Of a stretch of DNA of 64,000 nt, positions 32,250 to 45,780 are shown piece after piece. Origin of the DNA: Epiperipatus broadwayi (Eukaryota > Onychophora > Udeonychophora > Euonychophora > Peripatidae). How positions within the stretch are numbered: the stretch's first letter is position 1; every line of letters starts with the position of its first letter. The stretch covers positions 1 to 64,000 of the forward strand of contig JAQFVV010001032.1 of assembly GCA_028023455.1 (NCBI GenBank), written 5' to 3'. The notes beneath the pieces were generated by a model. The model was given only the letters and a program-made list of their open reading frames with translations. It made no database searches and had not been told where the DNA came from. The position numbers and the translations under genes were made by a program.

Positions 32250-35200
32250 CTCTAATGTAAGGTAATGCGATTATACAGTGTACGTACGCTATATATATAA
32301 TACACACACACATATATATATTCATTTATAATAATCAACAAAAAATTTCGACATTTTATTTTTAAAATGCAAAAAAAAAAAAATTATAAATCATTACAAA
32401 ACATTTTTTATTGTTGTTGCACGTAGAAACAAAAGTTTTTATTTAAAAATAAATAAATAAAAAGAATATAAATTTTATTAATAAAACTGCATTTTAAAAT
32501 TAAACATATAAAAAACTAAAGAAAATAATAATTAATTGCTTTTGTTATATTTTCTATATGTTTTGTTTATGTGGATTTTAAATTATCAAAAAAATCATTG
32601 TTTTATTTTTCTCTCGCTAATAGAATACCATTCAAATCAAATAACTTTCTTTCGCAAAATAATAATAGCATTTGTTCTTATCCAATGTAGTATTATCATA
32701 TTTAAATTGAAATTAAAAATTTGTTGAGTAGTATTATTTAGCGAATTAACTATAAATCCCTTATATATTTATATCTGTAACTTGACTAAACTTAACATTT
32801 TGGAGATATATTCTTTTATTTAAATAGATGATGCCTGCCAGGTTTAAAATAAATCTTTGAAATTCTCTATCATTTTGATGCAGTAACTTGAGAGAAGGTT
32901 TTGTAACTGTTTTTATTTTATTTTTTTGAAGATGTTCACAAGTTTTCATTTATCAGTGACAGTTCTCTTCTTTATAGCAGCAGGAGTTAGTGCAACTCAT
33001 CTTCTTTTTAGAACAAAACCAGTTCTTAACTCTTTAAGTCCAAGTTTCCCTATTCTTTTCAAGAGATTTTTTTTTTCCAAATCATTTCAAACTATAATTC
33101 AGTAAAGAGAATGGAATTGCGCTCATTTCCATTTCTACACACATATCTTTTTCTTATTCTTTGGAGGTTTTTTGTTATGATGTTTTATTATTGGTTGCAT
33201 GCTAATTAAAAATGTAGATAACCTGGAATCAAGTTAGTTTTTAATTTTTTTTCACTTCATTTCTTGCCCGTCATAACTTTTGTTAGCTCACCTGAAAATT
33301 ACAATTTAGTTCCAAATTTTGCAGGTATTCATATTTTTATTATTAAAACTATTGATATTATTATTACTGATAGAACAATATTTATTTATTACTTTTGTTA
33401 GATTAGTTTATGTATTATTAGTTTAAAAGTTAAATAGCTAAAAAAAAATTTAGAAGTTTTAATTAATTCTACCCTATATATTACATATATAAACACAGGT
33501 ATATAATAAGCCTGTGTGTTTCAGTTATTTCAATATTAAATAATATTAAAAAAATAGTGATACCGAATTATAAAATTTATTTTAAATATATTTCTCCCAA
33601 TCTTTTTATATGCTGAACATATAATTTACAATGTTATTATCATGCGTTACATATAATAAAATTATTAGGCTGTTGATAATATATTACACATATAACAAAT
33701 TTCGTAAGTAATATCTAAATAGCACTATAACGATCCTTTGTATTGTAATGGTTCTTTATCTATCAGTCATATTTAGGTGTATATATGTACGGTTAACTAA
33801 AGATCGAAATGCAAACAAACGGTGATCAGATACTATTGATTTGTCGTATAATTCTATTATCTGGTAAATTAACACACCTTTTTAAAAAATAACTCATCAT
33901 GCAAACTGTACTAATATCAGATAAATACAAACACAGACATGTTAGAATTTAGTAAGATTATATACATGGGTGTGAATGTTTACATACTGCGATATAATCC
34001 AGATTCATGAGTTCAAATATTTAAATATAAAATATTTTGATTTGATTTGGCATATACATAAAATACAAGCATAAATTATTAAACTTTAATTATCCACTAG
34101 CTTTCATATACATGTCTTTTGAGAGAATATAATATGATTTTTTAAATTGTATACAATTTTTATTTGTATCAATTTTTATAAAGAATGTACATCAGAAACT
34201 CGATGTAAATCAACTTACTCTAATGCAGTTGTATCTACGAATATGTCAAGTCACTGTCTGTAATTATTTAAACTGAAAAAATAAAAAATAGTATTATAAC
34301 CGTATTTGATCTCTTTAACTCAATTTTGCAAATCAATAATAATAATAAAAAAATCTTTATTATATTTATAGAAAGTGTGATGGTGGCAATATTTATATAC
34401 TTGTGTGTGTCTAGAAAGTTCGCAAGTAATATGAAAGCACAGCTTAAAATAACTATTTAATCATTTATTATAAAATTACAAATGATTATTTTTAAAAGAT
34501 TATATCAGTTAAGGAAAGTATTATTTATTTATTTTTTTCTAAACTTGACAGTTTTATACCACATAAATTTACACGTATATAGAAAATAAAAGAAAACGTA
34601 AACTGTTATCCCAATGTAAACTCTTTAGTTCAGTTGTTTTAATTACAAAGCCATCCTAATCCTGTGTTGATCCATATGCCTGTAAAGCTGGTTCCAGAAG
34701 GATGTGTCAGGAGAGCACTTGTTTCAAGAGTTCTTCAGTTACACGCAGTAGCCCAGCTTTTAAGCACTCACTTCAAACAAACAATCTGTTATATGTTTTA
34801 AATTCTTATATATTATGACAACCTGTATTTTTAAAATAAAAGAAGATAAGCTTTATTAACTCTGCTTTTTTTTTTATAACTATTTTACTTTAAAAAATTC
34901 CTTTCATTTTAAAACAAATAAAAGCAAAAACGATAAAATCTATTTTTATTTGTATTCGATAACGTTTCGTTTAATTTTATAAAGTATTGAAAATTTACCT
35001 GAGCATATCAGTAAATAATAATGAACGTTATATTGCTATATTACTTTAATTAGAAGCAAATTAGAAGTTGCATGTATAATGAGCGAATGTTCTCGAAATC
35101 TTTTTACAAACCGCACGTAAACTTTCCCACATTATTGATTCTATGCAAAACCACTCGAACAACACTTAACATCTAAAAATCATATATAGTATAGATGATA

Positions 35201-35650
35201 AGTTTGTAGCCATCTGTTATAAATTTAAAACAAAAAGTAAATAAATAATGATATATATATATGTATTATTTTATTGCAAAATTAGATATAATATTAAATA
35301 ATTTAATGTTAAGAAGAGTGAATTACACAATAATATATTTAAAATTTTAAAGTAATTATACTGAATTCAATACATTATTTTTAAACTAACAACTTTTATA
35401 TATTGTTTATTAAATTAATTAAATTATTGATTACGTAAGTTGCAAAATAAATTTATTATATTAAATACGAAACATATATTTATTTCAAAAAGGATATTTT
35501 TGTGTGTTAATAAAAACTGTTTTCAATTTTAATAAATGTTTCTAGTATTTCTAAATTAATTATTTTAATCTATTCTAATCATTCTATCACTTGCTTTTTG
35601 AAAATTGTTTTATTATTTTCGTTACTTTATCACATATAATCTAAAGATAC
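32250..35650. other. AT-rich non-coding stretch
   Basis: No gene is seen. A less AT-rich patch at 34,650-34,760 might be an old repeat but matched nothing else in the window. Confidence 0.6.
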
Positions 35651-35654
35651 ATAT

Positions 35655-35720
35655 ATATATTCATAGAAATCAGTCAACACTTAGACAATCCCAATATCAA
35701 TAACAATCAACAATTTCAAT
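35655..35720 (+). repeat. MITE family A, single arm
   Basis: It contains AGTCAACACTTAGACAATCCC and AATATCAATAACAATCAACAATTTCAA, one half of the palindrome seen complete at 54,056-54,473 and 59,407-59,650. The other arm is absent. Confidence 0.75.
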
Positions 35721-35751
35721 GTGTACGTATGTGATTATTTGGAAAAGTCTA

Positions 35752-35802
35752 ATGAAGTAGTTGTTATTGCATCCGCTTGGCTACGATTTGCGGTTCAAAA
35801 TA
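35752..35802 (+). repeat. tRNA-like head of a SINE
   Basis: GAAGTAGTTGTTATTGCATCCGC resembles a degraded box A with D-arm. GCGGTTCAAAATA, placed about 30 bp later, resembles box B. Together the stretch looks like a tRNA whose 3' half has drifted, typical of an old SINE. It abuts the MITE family A arm. It cannot fold into a full cloverleaf with paired acceptor stem, so it is not called a tRNA gene. Confidence 0.5.
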
Positions 35803-35804
35803 GA

Positions 35805-38616
35805 ATGAAATTTAGAGATGTTTAAGCTACAAGAAAGCTTAATATTGTCTTTTTTTTTTGTTTACCAAATTTGCAATTTTTTAAGGATAGATAGAAAACA
35901 TGACAAAATAATATTTAAAAAAGGCAGCTTTGTTCAATATTTCAATCGGTGGTTTTTGGATTTCTGCCGAAAAAATAAGATTCTGTAAAAAAAAAAAAAA
36001 AAAAGAAGTTATTTGTATTTCTTAACTATTAATAATTCTTTTCAGTTATCAACAAATGTGTAAGGATATGTATGTATTCAAATAAAAATATAGTTATAAA
36101 ATGTACAATAAGATATGCAAATTCAATATTTCTATATCAATTCCTAACTGAAAAAGAAAAAAAAAGTTTAGTCCACTGAATCAAATGCTAGAATTAGTAA
36201 GCTTCTTTGATGTTAATACTATTTGGCCATCTAAAAAACATGAAAATATGATAAATAAAAGAATTTATCTTCTAGCTACTGTTCTTTTATATATTGTCAA
36301 ATTGATAAATATGACTTGAATTTATAGAGATTTATGATTGAAGAGAAAATCACATTACTTAATAAGCGTAAGCTTGTGTTTTAAGACCTATCTTCGTATT
36401 TTTCAGACGCTTATTTCTAAGGTTACAGCCTTAGTAAATTATTACTTAATAAAATATACCATTATTTTATGTAAATAAAATGTAATGCTACAATCATCAT
36501 CATGTTAACTTATTCTTAAATATATCCATACATCTCTTTTAACATTCATGTTTTATACATTCTCTTTAATAAAGATATATTTTGTGTCTTTTATGAACCA
36601 AAAGCCAAGTCTTTATGTCTTCTGGAACAATGGATTATCAAAACATTTCAAGAGGGAATATTTGTAAAATATTTATTATGCAAAATAATCCTTCATTTAA
36701 TCCTATTTTAACAGGAGTTGATATATCTGTGGATATTAAAAGCAGTATTTTGATGACTGTTATGTAGAAAATAGTCTGTTGAGGAGAATCATAAGAATTT
36801 TACTCAATAAAAACTCTACTGATAATTCTGAAAGAGATCAGAGTGATTCTTCTAAATGTGATTCAAAATAAATAGAATTTGAAAGCTTTAGTACTGAAGG
36901 TGATGAAAGTGTTTAATGTCAAAGCACTAAGTGGGAACTCCTTCTTTAAGCAAAGTTCTTTTGCATACACTTCAGTGAACATTTGAAAAAGTCACAGTAA
37001 ATTATATAACAGATGTTCATAATTTTTTAGTGTCAAATGTAAAAGCCGAAAAGGGCTCGGCTAAAAAAGTTTTTAGAATTTAAATTAAATAAATTTCACA
37101 ATTCTAAGTATATTTAACTTTTTCCTGCAGAATACTTTAAATCATCTCACTTCTTGTCATTTTAGAAGTGAGAATAGTCTAATTATGCAATAAGAATTTA
37201 AGAAAAAAAAGTAAGAAACCTATTAGCAAGTCACTTGATTTTTAGTAGCACTTAAAACATGAAAAATAGATAATAGACACTACCCTAAAAGTATTCAAGT
37301 AACTAAATAAAATTTGGACTTTGTATAAACTATAGACAAGAAAAGACTGATACCACTCTTCTCTTTTACTTAACTTTTATATATATATAAGCCAGTCTTA
37401 AGCATTTTGGCTTGAAAGCATGAATATATAAACATATACATTTATTACTCACTGGGTTATTAATTTATGATATTACAGCACGAAATCTTAGATTTACTAC
37501 ACCGCAATTTTCTAGATGTTAATATAAGTTATCAGCAATGTATGTAAATAATAATAAGAGTGGTATCATTCTTTTCTGGTCAAAAAATCTCTGTCATGTG
37601 TCTAGGCCTGATCGCTCCTCAGACCACTGTTTTAACAGCTATTGGCTGTGTGAAAGTAATAGCAAGGTGCATGTGGAAGAATAGCAACCTTCCAGTCATT
37701 ACTAATTTTATAAACTATAGAAAGAAAAAATTCTTTTACTTATAATAACATTAGGGTTCATTAAAATTTCTGATAAAATTAAAATTAAGATGCTAGAATA
37801 ATTTATCTCAAGACATTAGAAAATGTCCAAATATCCATGATGACAATTAAATTTGCTTATAGCACTCTCTTACATAGTAGGCAGATAACTTACTGTACAT
37901 ATCATACATAAAGGAGGTCAGCAATGATAGTATAATGGGCACTACTCAAGATCTGGGATATTTGCTCAGTTTCTGTCAAACTTCTTATGAACTCATAAAT
38001 AATGAAGCATTAGTCTGATGTTATGCACCAGAAAAACAGCTTTTGACAATCAACTCTGATAATTTGAAAAATAGGATTGCTTTTTTGAGAACTTTAGAAA
38101 AGATAGTTAAAACTAAATGTTTAAACTAAAATAATTTAAGCTCAAAAGCAAAACTTAAAGTGTTTTTTTTTTAATTTTGTTTTTTGATTTTTTTTAAAAA
38201 TAAAAAATAAACTTAAATTTGTTTCAAACTACATATAAATTCCCAACAATAAACAATCTATTATTACTTTATTAAAAGTATTTTTTATAATATTAATATT
38301 TAATGATAAAAGTGGAAAAAATCATTGAATGTCAGACAAAAGTGAAGTTGGAATATATATAAAAAGATTAGATATATTTAAAATAAATGGAGATAACACC
38401 TAAGTTTGAATAATACCTGGTTTAATTAAATAAAGTGAACTGAACTGTCATACACTCTTAATTTGAATAGAATGATTTTTAAAAAAGCTACATATATATT
38501 ATAATCCACATATTAATTTTTTTTACAAATCTGTATATATCATTATACAGTTCTACCTGTGTTTCGGCCATATCCTATATCATTTTTAAGATTTAAAAAT
38601 TATATGATATATACAT
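35805..38616. other. AT-rich non-coding stretch with a small inverted repeat
   Basis: TGATACCACTCTT (about 37,351) and AAGAGTGGTATCA (about 37,557) are exact inverses 205 bp apart and may bound a small foldback element. The part at 37,560-37,700 is more GC-rich and could be its unpaired interior or another repeat. No gene is supported. Confidence 0.5.
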
Positions 38617-38706
38617 TGTTAAAAAGAAGTTGCCTTGACAACAGTTTGCGAGTGCTGATTTTTATTGATATTGAGATTGTCTAAGTGTTGACTGGTTTTA
38701 ATGATT
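38617..38706 (-). repeat. MITE family A, single arm, reverse orientation
   Basis: It reads TTGTTAAAAAGAAGTTGCC...TATTGAGATTGTCTAAGTGTTGACTGG, the complement of the arm at 35,655, with the TTAACAA end intact. Confidence 0.8.
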
Positions 38707-38714
38707 ATAGATAT

Positions 38715-38833
38715 ATGAATTCTTAGGATTATTTCCAGGAGCTTTTGTAGTTTAATAAAAATATAATAACTAAATAACTAAAGTTTCAGTACAATAAAAA
38801 TAAAAGCTCCCAGAAATAATATTATGAATTCAT
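38715..38833. repeat. Imperfect hairpin with 32-bp arms
   Basis: ATGAATTCTTAGGATTATTTCC...GGAGCTTTT at 38,715-38,746 pairs with AAAAGCTCCCAGAAATAAT...GAATTCAT at 38,802-38,833. The loop is about 55 bp. It sits directly beside a MITE family A arm and may be a separate small foldback. Confidence 0.7.
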
Positions 38834-39071
38834 CATTTATCCTGAGAATATTAGAATTAATATAATTGATAACGACTACTTAGATAGTTGAAAGTACTTC
38901 TATTAAATTATAATAGATATTTGTTTTTAAAATATTGTTTACTGTATTAATTATTGTATTGTTTTTCGAAGAATTATAGAATTAATATATATATAATGAA
39001 ATTAATGAAGCAATTTTGAAAGATAAAAATAAGTTATTTATTTACATTTATTAAAAATGAATAATTGAATG

Positions 39072-39130
39072 GTTTATTATTGAGCAGTTTCGCTGGAAGG
39101 TGCAAGACGGGCGCTCTAATCCATGGACTT
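39072..39130 (+). repeat. Possible degraded tRNA-like SINE head
   Basis: GGTGCAAGACGGGCGCTCTAATCC followed by GAGTTTCAGAATA is weakly like a tRNA anticodon and T-arm. The segment is much more GC-rich than its surroundings. Low confidence. Confidence 0.3.
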
Positions 39131-39751
39131 TGAGTTTCAGAATATGCACTTCTACTACTGCACCGAATAAAGAAAAGCATTACATTTATCTCTTTATAGC
39201 AGGAAGACAGAAGTCTGTATAAAGACTGCTTACTAAGGTTTCCTTTCTTTAAAAATTAATAGGAGCATTAAAAATGTTTAAACTAAGTGCTTGAATTTTT
39301 CTCATTATCAATTTTAAAACTTTGTTATTTATATAAGTCAAAAAATTTATACTGTGACGTATAAAATTTATGCAATTCTTCAATTAAACAGAAAAAACTA
39401 AATTTAATTATATTTATCATAATTTCAAATAATAAATCACACATACAATTGGCATTATGTTGATAACTAAATAGAAAATATTTATTACAATTTTTTACTA
39501 TAGGTTAAATATGGAAATGTTTTTACAGTTGGGGGGATATTTTAATTTAGAAAGATTTTAAAAGCCACGTGATCACAAGAATATATACAGAAGCATAACT
39601 GAAATTTTATCAGTAAAACTGGTTGCATCAAAATTGAAAATATATTTGACAAAAGCAGAATATAAAGCTATGATTGTTATAAAAGAAGAGGAACAAGATT
39701 AGATTCATAAAAATTAAAACCCCAAATTTATAGTTTTGTAAAAAAAAAAAG

Positions 39752-40125
39752 TAGGAGAGACTTCAGACCACTCAAAGAAGTATGAAGAGATGCATGTTGG
39801 AAGTAACAAGAAGAGATCGAAAATGCAATGTATGGGTAAGAGAACAAACATGTGTTACTGACCTCATTGAAAAAATTAAAAGATTGAAGTGGAGTTGGGC
39901 TGGACATATTGCTAGAAGAGATGGACAATTGAAATTTTGAACTGGATTCCAAGATATTGTAAAAGACCTAGAAAGAGACCACATGTGAGATGGATGAATG
40001 AAATAAGAAAGTGTGCAGGGGTGATGTGGAGAAGAGAAGCTAAAGATAGGAAAAGATGGATTGAACTTGGAGAGACCTTCATCCTGCAGTGAATTGATAA
40101 TGGTTGGTGATGATGATGATGATTT
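39752..40125 (+). pseudogene. 3' end of an RTE-type LINE with GATGAT tail
   Basis: Across two frames the + strand encodes RRDRKCNVWVREQ, IKRLKWSWAGHIARRDG and RWMNEIRKCAGVMWRREAKDRKRWIELGETFI. This is the well-known C-terminus of RTE-like LINE proteins in invertebrates. The protein end is followed by TTGATAATGG and a (GAT)n tail (to about 40,122), the short microsatellite tail typical of this clade. There are at least two frame breaks. A second, older copy of the same family lies at 49,440-52,095. Confidence 0.85.
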
Positions 40126-40169
40126 TATAATTCTTACTAAGATTTGGAAATTGACTAGTTGCAAAGTTA

Positions 40170-40300
40170 TTACAATTTAATTTATAAGTGTCAAACTTTC
40201 TTCACTCTTAACTTTGGCACCATCCACTTCAAATAATTACTTTAATGGTCATTATTAATCATTTATTATGATTAGAGATTATCACATCCTATATATCTAT
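40170..40300. repeat. Interspersed repeat family R2, copy 1
   Basis: It shares ATTTATAAGTGTCAAACTT, a CTTTGGCACC-like block and TCATTATTAATCATTTATTA..AGAGATTATC with 45,395-45,510 and 47,200-47,320. Non-coding, unrecognised, about 120-130 bp. Confidence 0.65.
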
Positions 40301-40309
40301 TTACATAAT

Positions 40310-41560
40310 TGACCATAAATAATGAAATAACTCAACATAATCTCTTTTTTTCATGTGTAACATCTTTCTCACTCTATCACAAATTCTTGAAATGTAAGAA
40401 TAAAGTTATAAAATCTAAGCAGAATCCTTTAACTAGAGATAAAAATTAGTTTAAAGAAAGTGAATATATATTTTTAAAGAGACTTCTGATAAATACTTTA
40501 ATGAAAGGATTATTATAAATTGATCATGTTTATGCAAGCTAATGTACTCGGCATAAGGAAGAATTATGACTCCATTTTATTCCTTGAAAGATGAATTGTT
40601 TATTAGGCATTGTTTAAATATGAAGATAGTTGAAAGAAAAAGAAGTTATAAATGAAAAATGAGCATAGAACAACTCAATCTTCACCCAACCATCAATTTA
40701 GCATTAGTAATAAAAAGCTTTGTTTTTAGAATGATTGCTTTTCATAAATAATTAATCTATGGGAAGGAGAGAGATATAAACATTCAAGTGCCATTTGCTT
40801 TAGAAGTGAATTTTTTTAAAAAATTATTTAATAAGACAATTTATCTAATTGAAACAGAAGCAGTAAAAAACCCCACAAGTTTAAGAATTACTATTTAAAA
40901 AAAAAACTAGGAATGTTAATAAAATGCAATTTTTTTATATAGAAATATGAGAAAATACTAATATACTGAGTCAATTCATGTGATATTGGCCTTACTTTTT
41001 TCTTAAGAGCATTAATGTAAGTAGAATATTTAATATAAGGTTTAGTATCTTCACAATTCTTTATTTATCAAGTTAATACCACAACATAACTTTTCTTGGT
41101 ATTTTTAATTAAGATTATTTTATTTTTTATGTTTCAACTGAATGATAGTCTTCATTGAGATCTAATATAAGTTATTGTTTTCTCACCTAAATTTGTATAT
41201 GCTATAATGTAAAGTAATTTTTATCTAATGATAGCTTTCTTCTATTGAGGAAAATAAGAACTAAAATACAGTTCTTTTTTATGAATATATCCAAAACCTT
41301 CTACTAATTATAATGACAATAAGTATTACTGTATGCTTAGTAGAGTAACTCATTACTACCTCCAGCAACTTTCCTACAAGGTGTCTCCTGAAGAATGGAG
41401 AACAACTAAAAATACATGAATATCCCATATATATCTAAATTTAATGGTCAAAATTTAGTTTCTAATTATAATTTCTAATTGCTTAATCATAATGACTTCA
41501 TTCTATTGTATTAATTCTTTAACAACTGGATATGTAAAAGTGCATAATATTTTAAAACCA
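40310..41560. other. AT-rich non-coding stretch
   Basis: No gene or shared repeat was identified. Confidence 0.6.
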
Positions 41561-41613
41561 TCAAAATATCACATGATCACCATTTCATATGCTTACACAT
41601 ACTATTAATAAGA

Positions 41614-41791
41614 GCAGCAAACTCTCCATAAAGTAGTGCTTAGTCTCCTCAGTAATGAAAACCACAAGTTAAAAACTAATCTGGGGATGTTGGATGTGTC
41701 AGCACTAGATACGACTTTTATGCACAAACCCTGAATCCATTGATTATGAAGGCTTGCACTTGGTGGCACTACTGTATGGAGAGTTTGGTGC
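41614..41791. repeat. Small MITE with 27-bp terminal inverted repeats (family C)
   Basis: GCAGCAAACTCTCCATAAAG...TAGTGCT at the left pairs with GGCACTACTGTATGGAGAGT...TTGGTGC at 41,765-41,791. The reverse complement of the interior aligns with 53,010-53,200 through shared blocks AATCAATGGAT, TTGTGCATAAAA and CATCAGTGAGGAG-like sequence. No coding capacity. Confidence 0.7.
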
Positions 41792-41959
41792 ATAATATTT
41801 TATGTTTATCTGAAAATTTGGGTTGATAGTATTCTAGTTGAACTTATATATTGGACCATTTCCATCATCTAACATTAAAACATGAATGTCTTTAGAAAAA
41901 TGTTTAAACTTTATTTAAATTTTCTTATTACCTTCATTTGTTAGTAGTAGTATACAATT

Positions 41960-42100
41960 TTAACATATGCACAACATTTCAGATAGTGGTCTGACCAATG
42001 ACAGTACTAGCATGGAGCCAAACCTGGCTCTTTAGATTCCTAAATATTGAATTTTAAATTAACACTTTAACTAACCATCTGAATCATTCTGCCAAAGGCA
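41960..42100 (-). repeat. tRNA-derived SINE, degraded copy
   Basis: It aligns with 47,555-47,725: shared GGTCTGACCAATGACAGTACTAGCATGG, then CCTAAATATTGAATTTTAA, then a box A complement that has drifted (TAACACTTTAACTAACCATCTGAATCATTCTG). The pol III boxes lie on the minus strand and are more degraded than in the other copy. Confidence 0.65.
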
Positions 42101-43670
42101 TTTTAAGGTAATTCTCTAATCAATTAGTTTACATACTTTATAACTTTTATATTTTTTTTGTAACCTATTTCATAAAGTATATCTAAAAAATGGTTAAATG
42201 GCTGGCATTATATAAATGTGAATATAAAATAGGCATATAAATACCTGATGATACATATAAATATAAAATAGAATAAATTGATAAATACCTGATGATAACT
42301 GTAACGTAATCAAATAAAAGTGAAAAACGGTGATTTTTAAATATGCTGCATTAAAAAAAATATTAAAAGAAAGAACTGTTAAAGCTAAGCTTTTAAGATT
42401 TAAATATTTGGGAATCTACAATTTTTATATATCTCTGATTAAATGTTTTTATTTGATTATTATTGGTTTTAAATAAATAAAAAAAAGGTACCTTAGTTAT
42501 AAAGCTATAAGGTAATAAAGATTATAAAATAAAATATGAATAAAACTTAAAATGTACTTAATTTATTTTTCTAATAATATTTAATAGTAGGAAATTACAA
42601 TCAATAGTTTTTGAAAAAAGTAGAGAACAAAGATAATATATACAAAAAAAAAGTAATAATAGTAGAAGAAAATCATTAAAACAGAACAAAACAATTTAAT
42701 AATCATTATTGACAAAAATATTGTAAAGTAAAACTCATATTTTATAATTTAAAATATTTATCTCTATTAAAAAAAACTAAGTCTGTGTTTATATATAATT
42801 TGATGTTATATATATATACAAGCTTATTAAATTAGGTAATGTGACATCTGACTTAATTTTTTTTAAAGATATAATCTGAATATCATAATAATTATGTTTG
42901 TTTAAAAACAAGAATTAATATTAAGGATAGTGATTAGATATTTGCAGATGTTATATATTTATTCATAGCAACTTTGGTTTTAATTTTACAAATAATAAAA
43001 CATAACTGAAAATATCTTTAAAATTATGATATAAGATTTATGCTTTCTTTAAGATTTTACTATCTTTAAAAACAATTTAAGACTTTATTTACTAAAAAAA
43101 AATATTTGCTATTTGTTTTGTGCAAGCTTTATGTCTTAATTAAAATACAACATTTCAAGATCTCCATAATTATTGAAATCATATTAGATGCATAATATGT
43201 GCATATGCATTTCTCAGAAATGTAATTTTTCTTTGAAAGTTTTTACTTTCATAATATTTCATATTTCTTAACAAAGTCTTGCATAATTTTAGTTTACTAC
43301 ATTTTTCTTTTTTATTCCATTCCATGCTATTCTCATCCAATCTTTTTCATATTTGAATATGAATCCCATTGAATTTTATTATTTACAATTTTAATGTAAA
43401 AAGTTATTGACTTTGCTTTCAAACTTTTCAAAACTTTATTCTCCAAAAAAATTTTGTGCAAAAAACATATCTTAAAATTTATTACATAATAATTTCCCTC
43501 AATTTCATTATGTTTAACAGCTTTCTATCCATATCATACCTGATTATTAGTCTCTTCTTTCATTCTACTTGTTTTAGCCAATCTTCTTTAAAACCACATT
43601 TCCTATCTTATAATTTTATTTATTCCTGATTTTCCAATAGCCAAATGGCAATATATTAACAAAATGATAT
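42101..43670. other. AT-rich non-coding stretch
   Basis: A short tandem pair of an ATAAATACCTGATGATA unit lies at 42,237-42,300. Nothing else is recognised. Confidence 0.55.
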
Positions 43671-43679
43671 TACTTAGAA

Positions 43680-44018
43680 GTTTTATCCTTTGACACTGTG
43701 CTCTGAATATATTTTTAATGCTAGAGGGACTTCACCAAATTTTGACACAAGATTACGACTTTATAAAGATAAGAACAGCCATCCTATCTTTAACGTAACT
43801 TTCTAATTAAATAGGCAAATCTGAAGCATCCTGATTTGAGAGCATGAAGCTGTAAATTTCTTCACTGATTAAGTCTGCTATTTCTTTTACAGACTAAGAT
43901 TCACAAAATCTTGCAATTTACAATGAAGTAGTTTATAAGATCTTTATTCTTAGAAATCTATAAATTAATTCCTCTAGCATTAAAAATATATTCAGAGTGC
44001 AGTGTCAAAGGTTAAAAC
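43680..44018. repeat. Foldback/MITE with 48-bp inverted repeats (family D)
   Basis: GTTTTATCCTTTGACACTG..CTCTGAATATATTTTTAATGCTAGAGG (43,680-43,727) pairs with its complement at 43,971-44,018 with about three mismatches. The interior of about 240 bp has no coding frame. The arms are well conserved relative to other repeats here. Confidence 0.8.
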
Positions 44019-44829
44019 CTTTAAGTAATTACATATACTCACTTGTGCTTAATAAAAATATATAATTATAACAAAATGATAATAGAAATAAGATATAGTA
44101 AAGCACAATTGTAGATAACGTGGACACATTTGAGAAAGCATAAAATGCTTTTAAACAACTCAACCATGAGCCCATCTAACTATTCATGCTGATGCATTAA
44201 ACTCAAAAACAATGTCTCTTAGTTTTTAAAAAAGACTATGGAACACATAGTACTGTATCAATTAAATTTTCTAAAAAATACTATCATGCAAGCAAAAGTG
44301 GTATCAGGATCATAATTTGTCAATGATTGATGCAATGAAACAATAATATGGGGAATAATAAAGCCAGGCAAATGACATTATTCACATTGTGCTATATCCA
44401 GGAATACAAATTGAAGATGATGATGTAGGGAACAAAGATAATGAATACAGTGCAACAATGGTTTATTCTACATTTACCAAATTAATTATCACTATTTCAT
44501 TAATAGATATGAAATAAGTTTTGAGATGGATTAAATTTGATTAAGCTTTAGCAATGTATTATATCTGATGAATCAATTTGTAATTTTTTAAAGAAATACC
44601 AAATCTCATTAGTGTGTATTTAAATCTAATTTATTGTTTTTAGTATGATTTTTTTTGTCAGTTTAAATAATTTCAATCTTAATATTGTATCATGGATTAT
44701 TAGAACATACTATTTGAAAAATCTTGCAATTTTAAATAGATTAAATGATCGATGCTTTTTGGTTTATTCCTTCAGCTTTTTGTTTGTTATCTTTTTATTA
44801 TTTCTGTCAATTATATATATATATAAGAA

Positions 44830-45281
44830 AGTGAGGTAAAGAGAGATGTACTTTTCTCTAACAAGAAGTTTTGTTCTATGATTTGGATTGAAAGTATTTC
44901 ATTTACTTAATATACCAGTAGTTTGAGTAGTAATCTTGACTTATTATGTAATATTAATCACCGGGTATGTCTTATATTTTTATATTTCACTATCTAAATC
45001 AGTATTGAAAATGTGAAATTTGAAAATTGTCTTAAATATCAATTAAAATAATATAAATCAATTTAAAATAGAGCTTTAAAATTAATATGATTGATTTAAA
45101 ATTATTCATGCTTACTTTCCAAATTTTTCCAGATAAGTCACTATGAAAGAAAATGAGAAAAAAAAAGAGAAAATAGCCTTTTCTTTTCTCTAAAAAAAGT
45201 TTTTTCTTGGGCTTTGGATTGAAAATGTTTTATTTACTTAATAAAATAGTAGTTTGACTATAATTTCAGTGTATTATATAT
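44830..45281 (+). repeat. Interspersed repeat family E, two adjoining copies
   Basis: Blocks TTTGGATTGAAAGTATTTCATTTACTTAATA...AGTAGTTTGAGTA occur at about 44,883 and again at about 45,215. The piece at 45,024-45,120 (TATCAATTAAAATAATATAAATCAATTTAAAATA) is nearly the same as 60,665-60,760. Inverted and direct relatives lie at 59,850-60,890. Non-coding. Confidence 0.65.
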
Positions 45282-45373
45282 ATTGTTAAAATGAGGTTTC
45301 CTTCACACCAGGTTGAGATTGTTGATGGTTATTGATATTGGAATTGTCTAAGTGTTGACTAATTTTAATGATA
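45282..45373 (-). repeat. MITE family A, single arm, reverse orientation
   Basis: It reads TTGTTAAAATGAGGTTTCC...GATATTGGAATTGTCTAAGTGTTGACTAATTTTAATGAT and lacks the partner arm. Confidence 0.75.
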
Positions 45374-45394
45374 CATAATATTGCTCCACTTTGA

Positions 45395-45510
45395 TTTACA
45401 AGTGTCAAACTTACTGCATTTGTAATTGTGATACCTACTACTTTATATAAAGATATCAATGACTATTATTAATCATTTATTAAACTAGAGATTATTCTTA
45501 ATCCAGTTAT
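45395..45510. repeat. Interspersed repeat family R2, copy 2
   Basis: It begins TTGATTTACAAGTGTCAAACTTACTGCATT and continues to ATTAATCATTTATTAAACTAGAGATTAT. Most similar to 47,200-47,320. Confidence 0.75.
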
Positions 45511-45599
45511 AAACTTTAAACTTCAAAAGAATTAATAAATTTGTTTTTTAATTAAATGGAAGCACATATAAGAATTCAATTTCATCTATTTTTTTTTTA

Positions 45600-45780
45600 T
45601 GGATAATATATTCATTATAAATTCTTAAAATGTCCACTTTCTACATGAACCTGAAACACACTAATAAAGATACCTTGAAGAAGACAAATAATTTAACAAG
45701 ATGTGCATTTTATGCTGGACTAGCATTCATCAGTAGGCCCAAGTCACAATCTCTTATATATAACTTTATCATTTAGTATC
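45600..45780 (+). repeat. Repeat related to the 54.8-kb foldback (family B), partial
   Basis: It shares TGTCCACTTTCTACATGAACCTGAAACACA and TTTTATGCTGGACTAGCATTCATCAG with the left arm at 54,868-54,970. The inverted partner arm is not present here. Confidence 0.55.
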
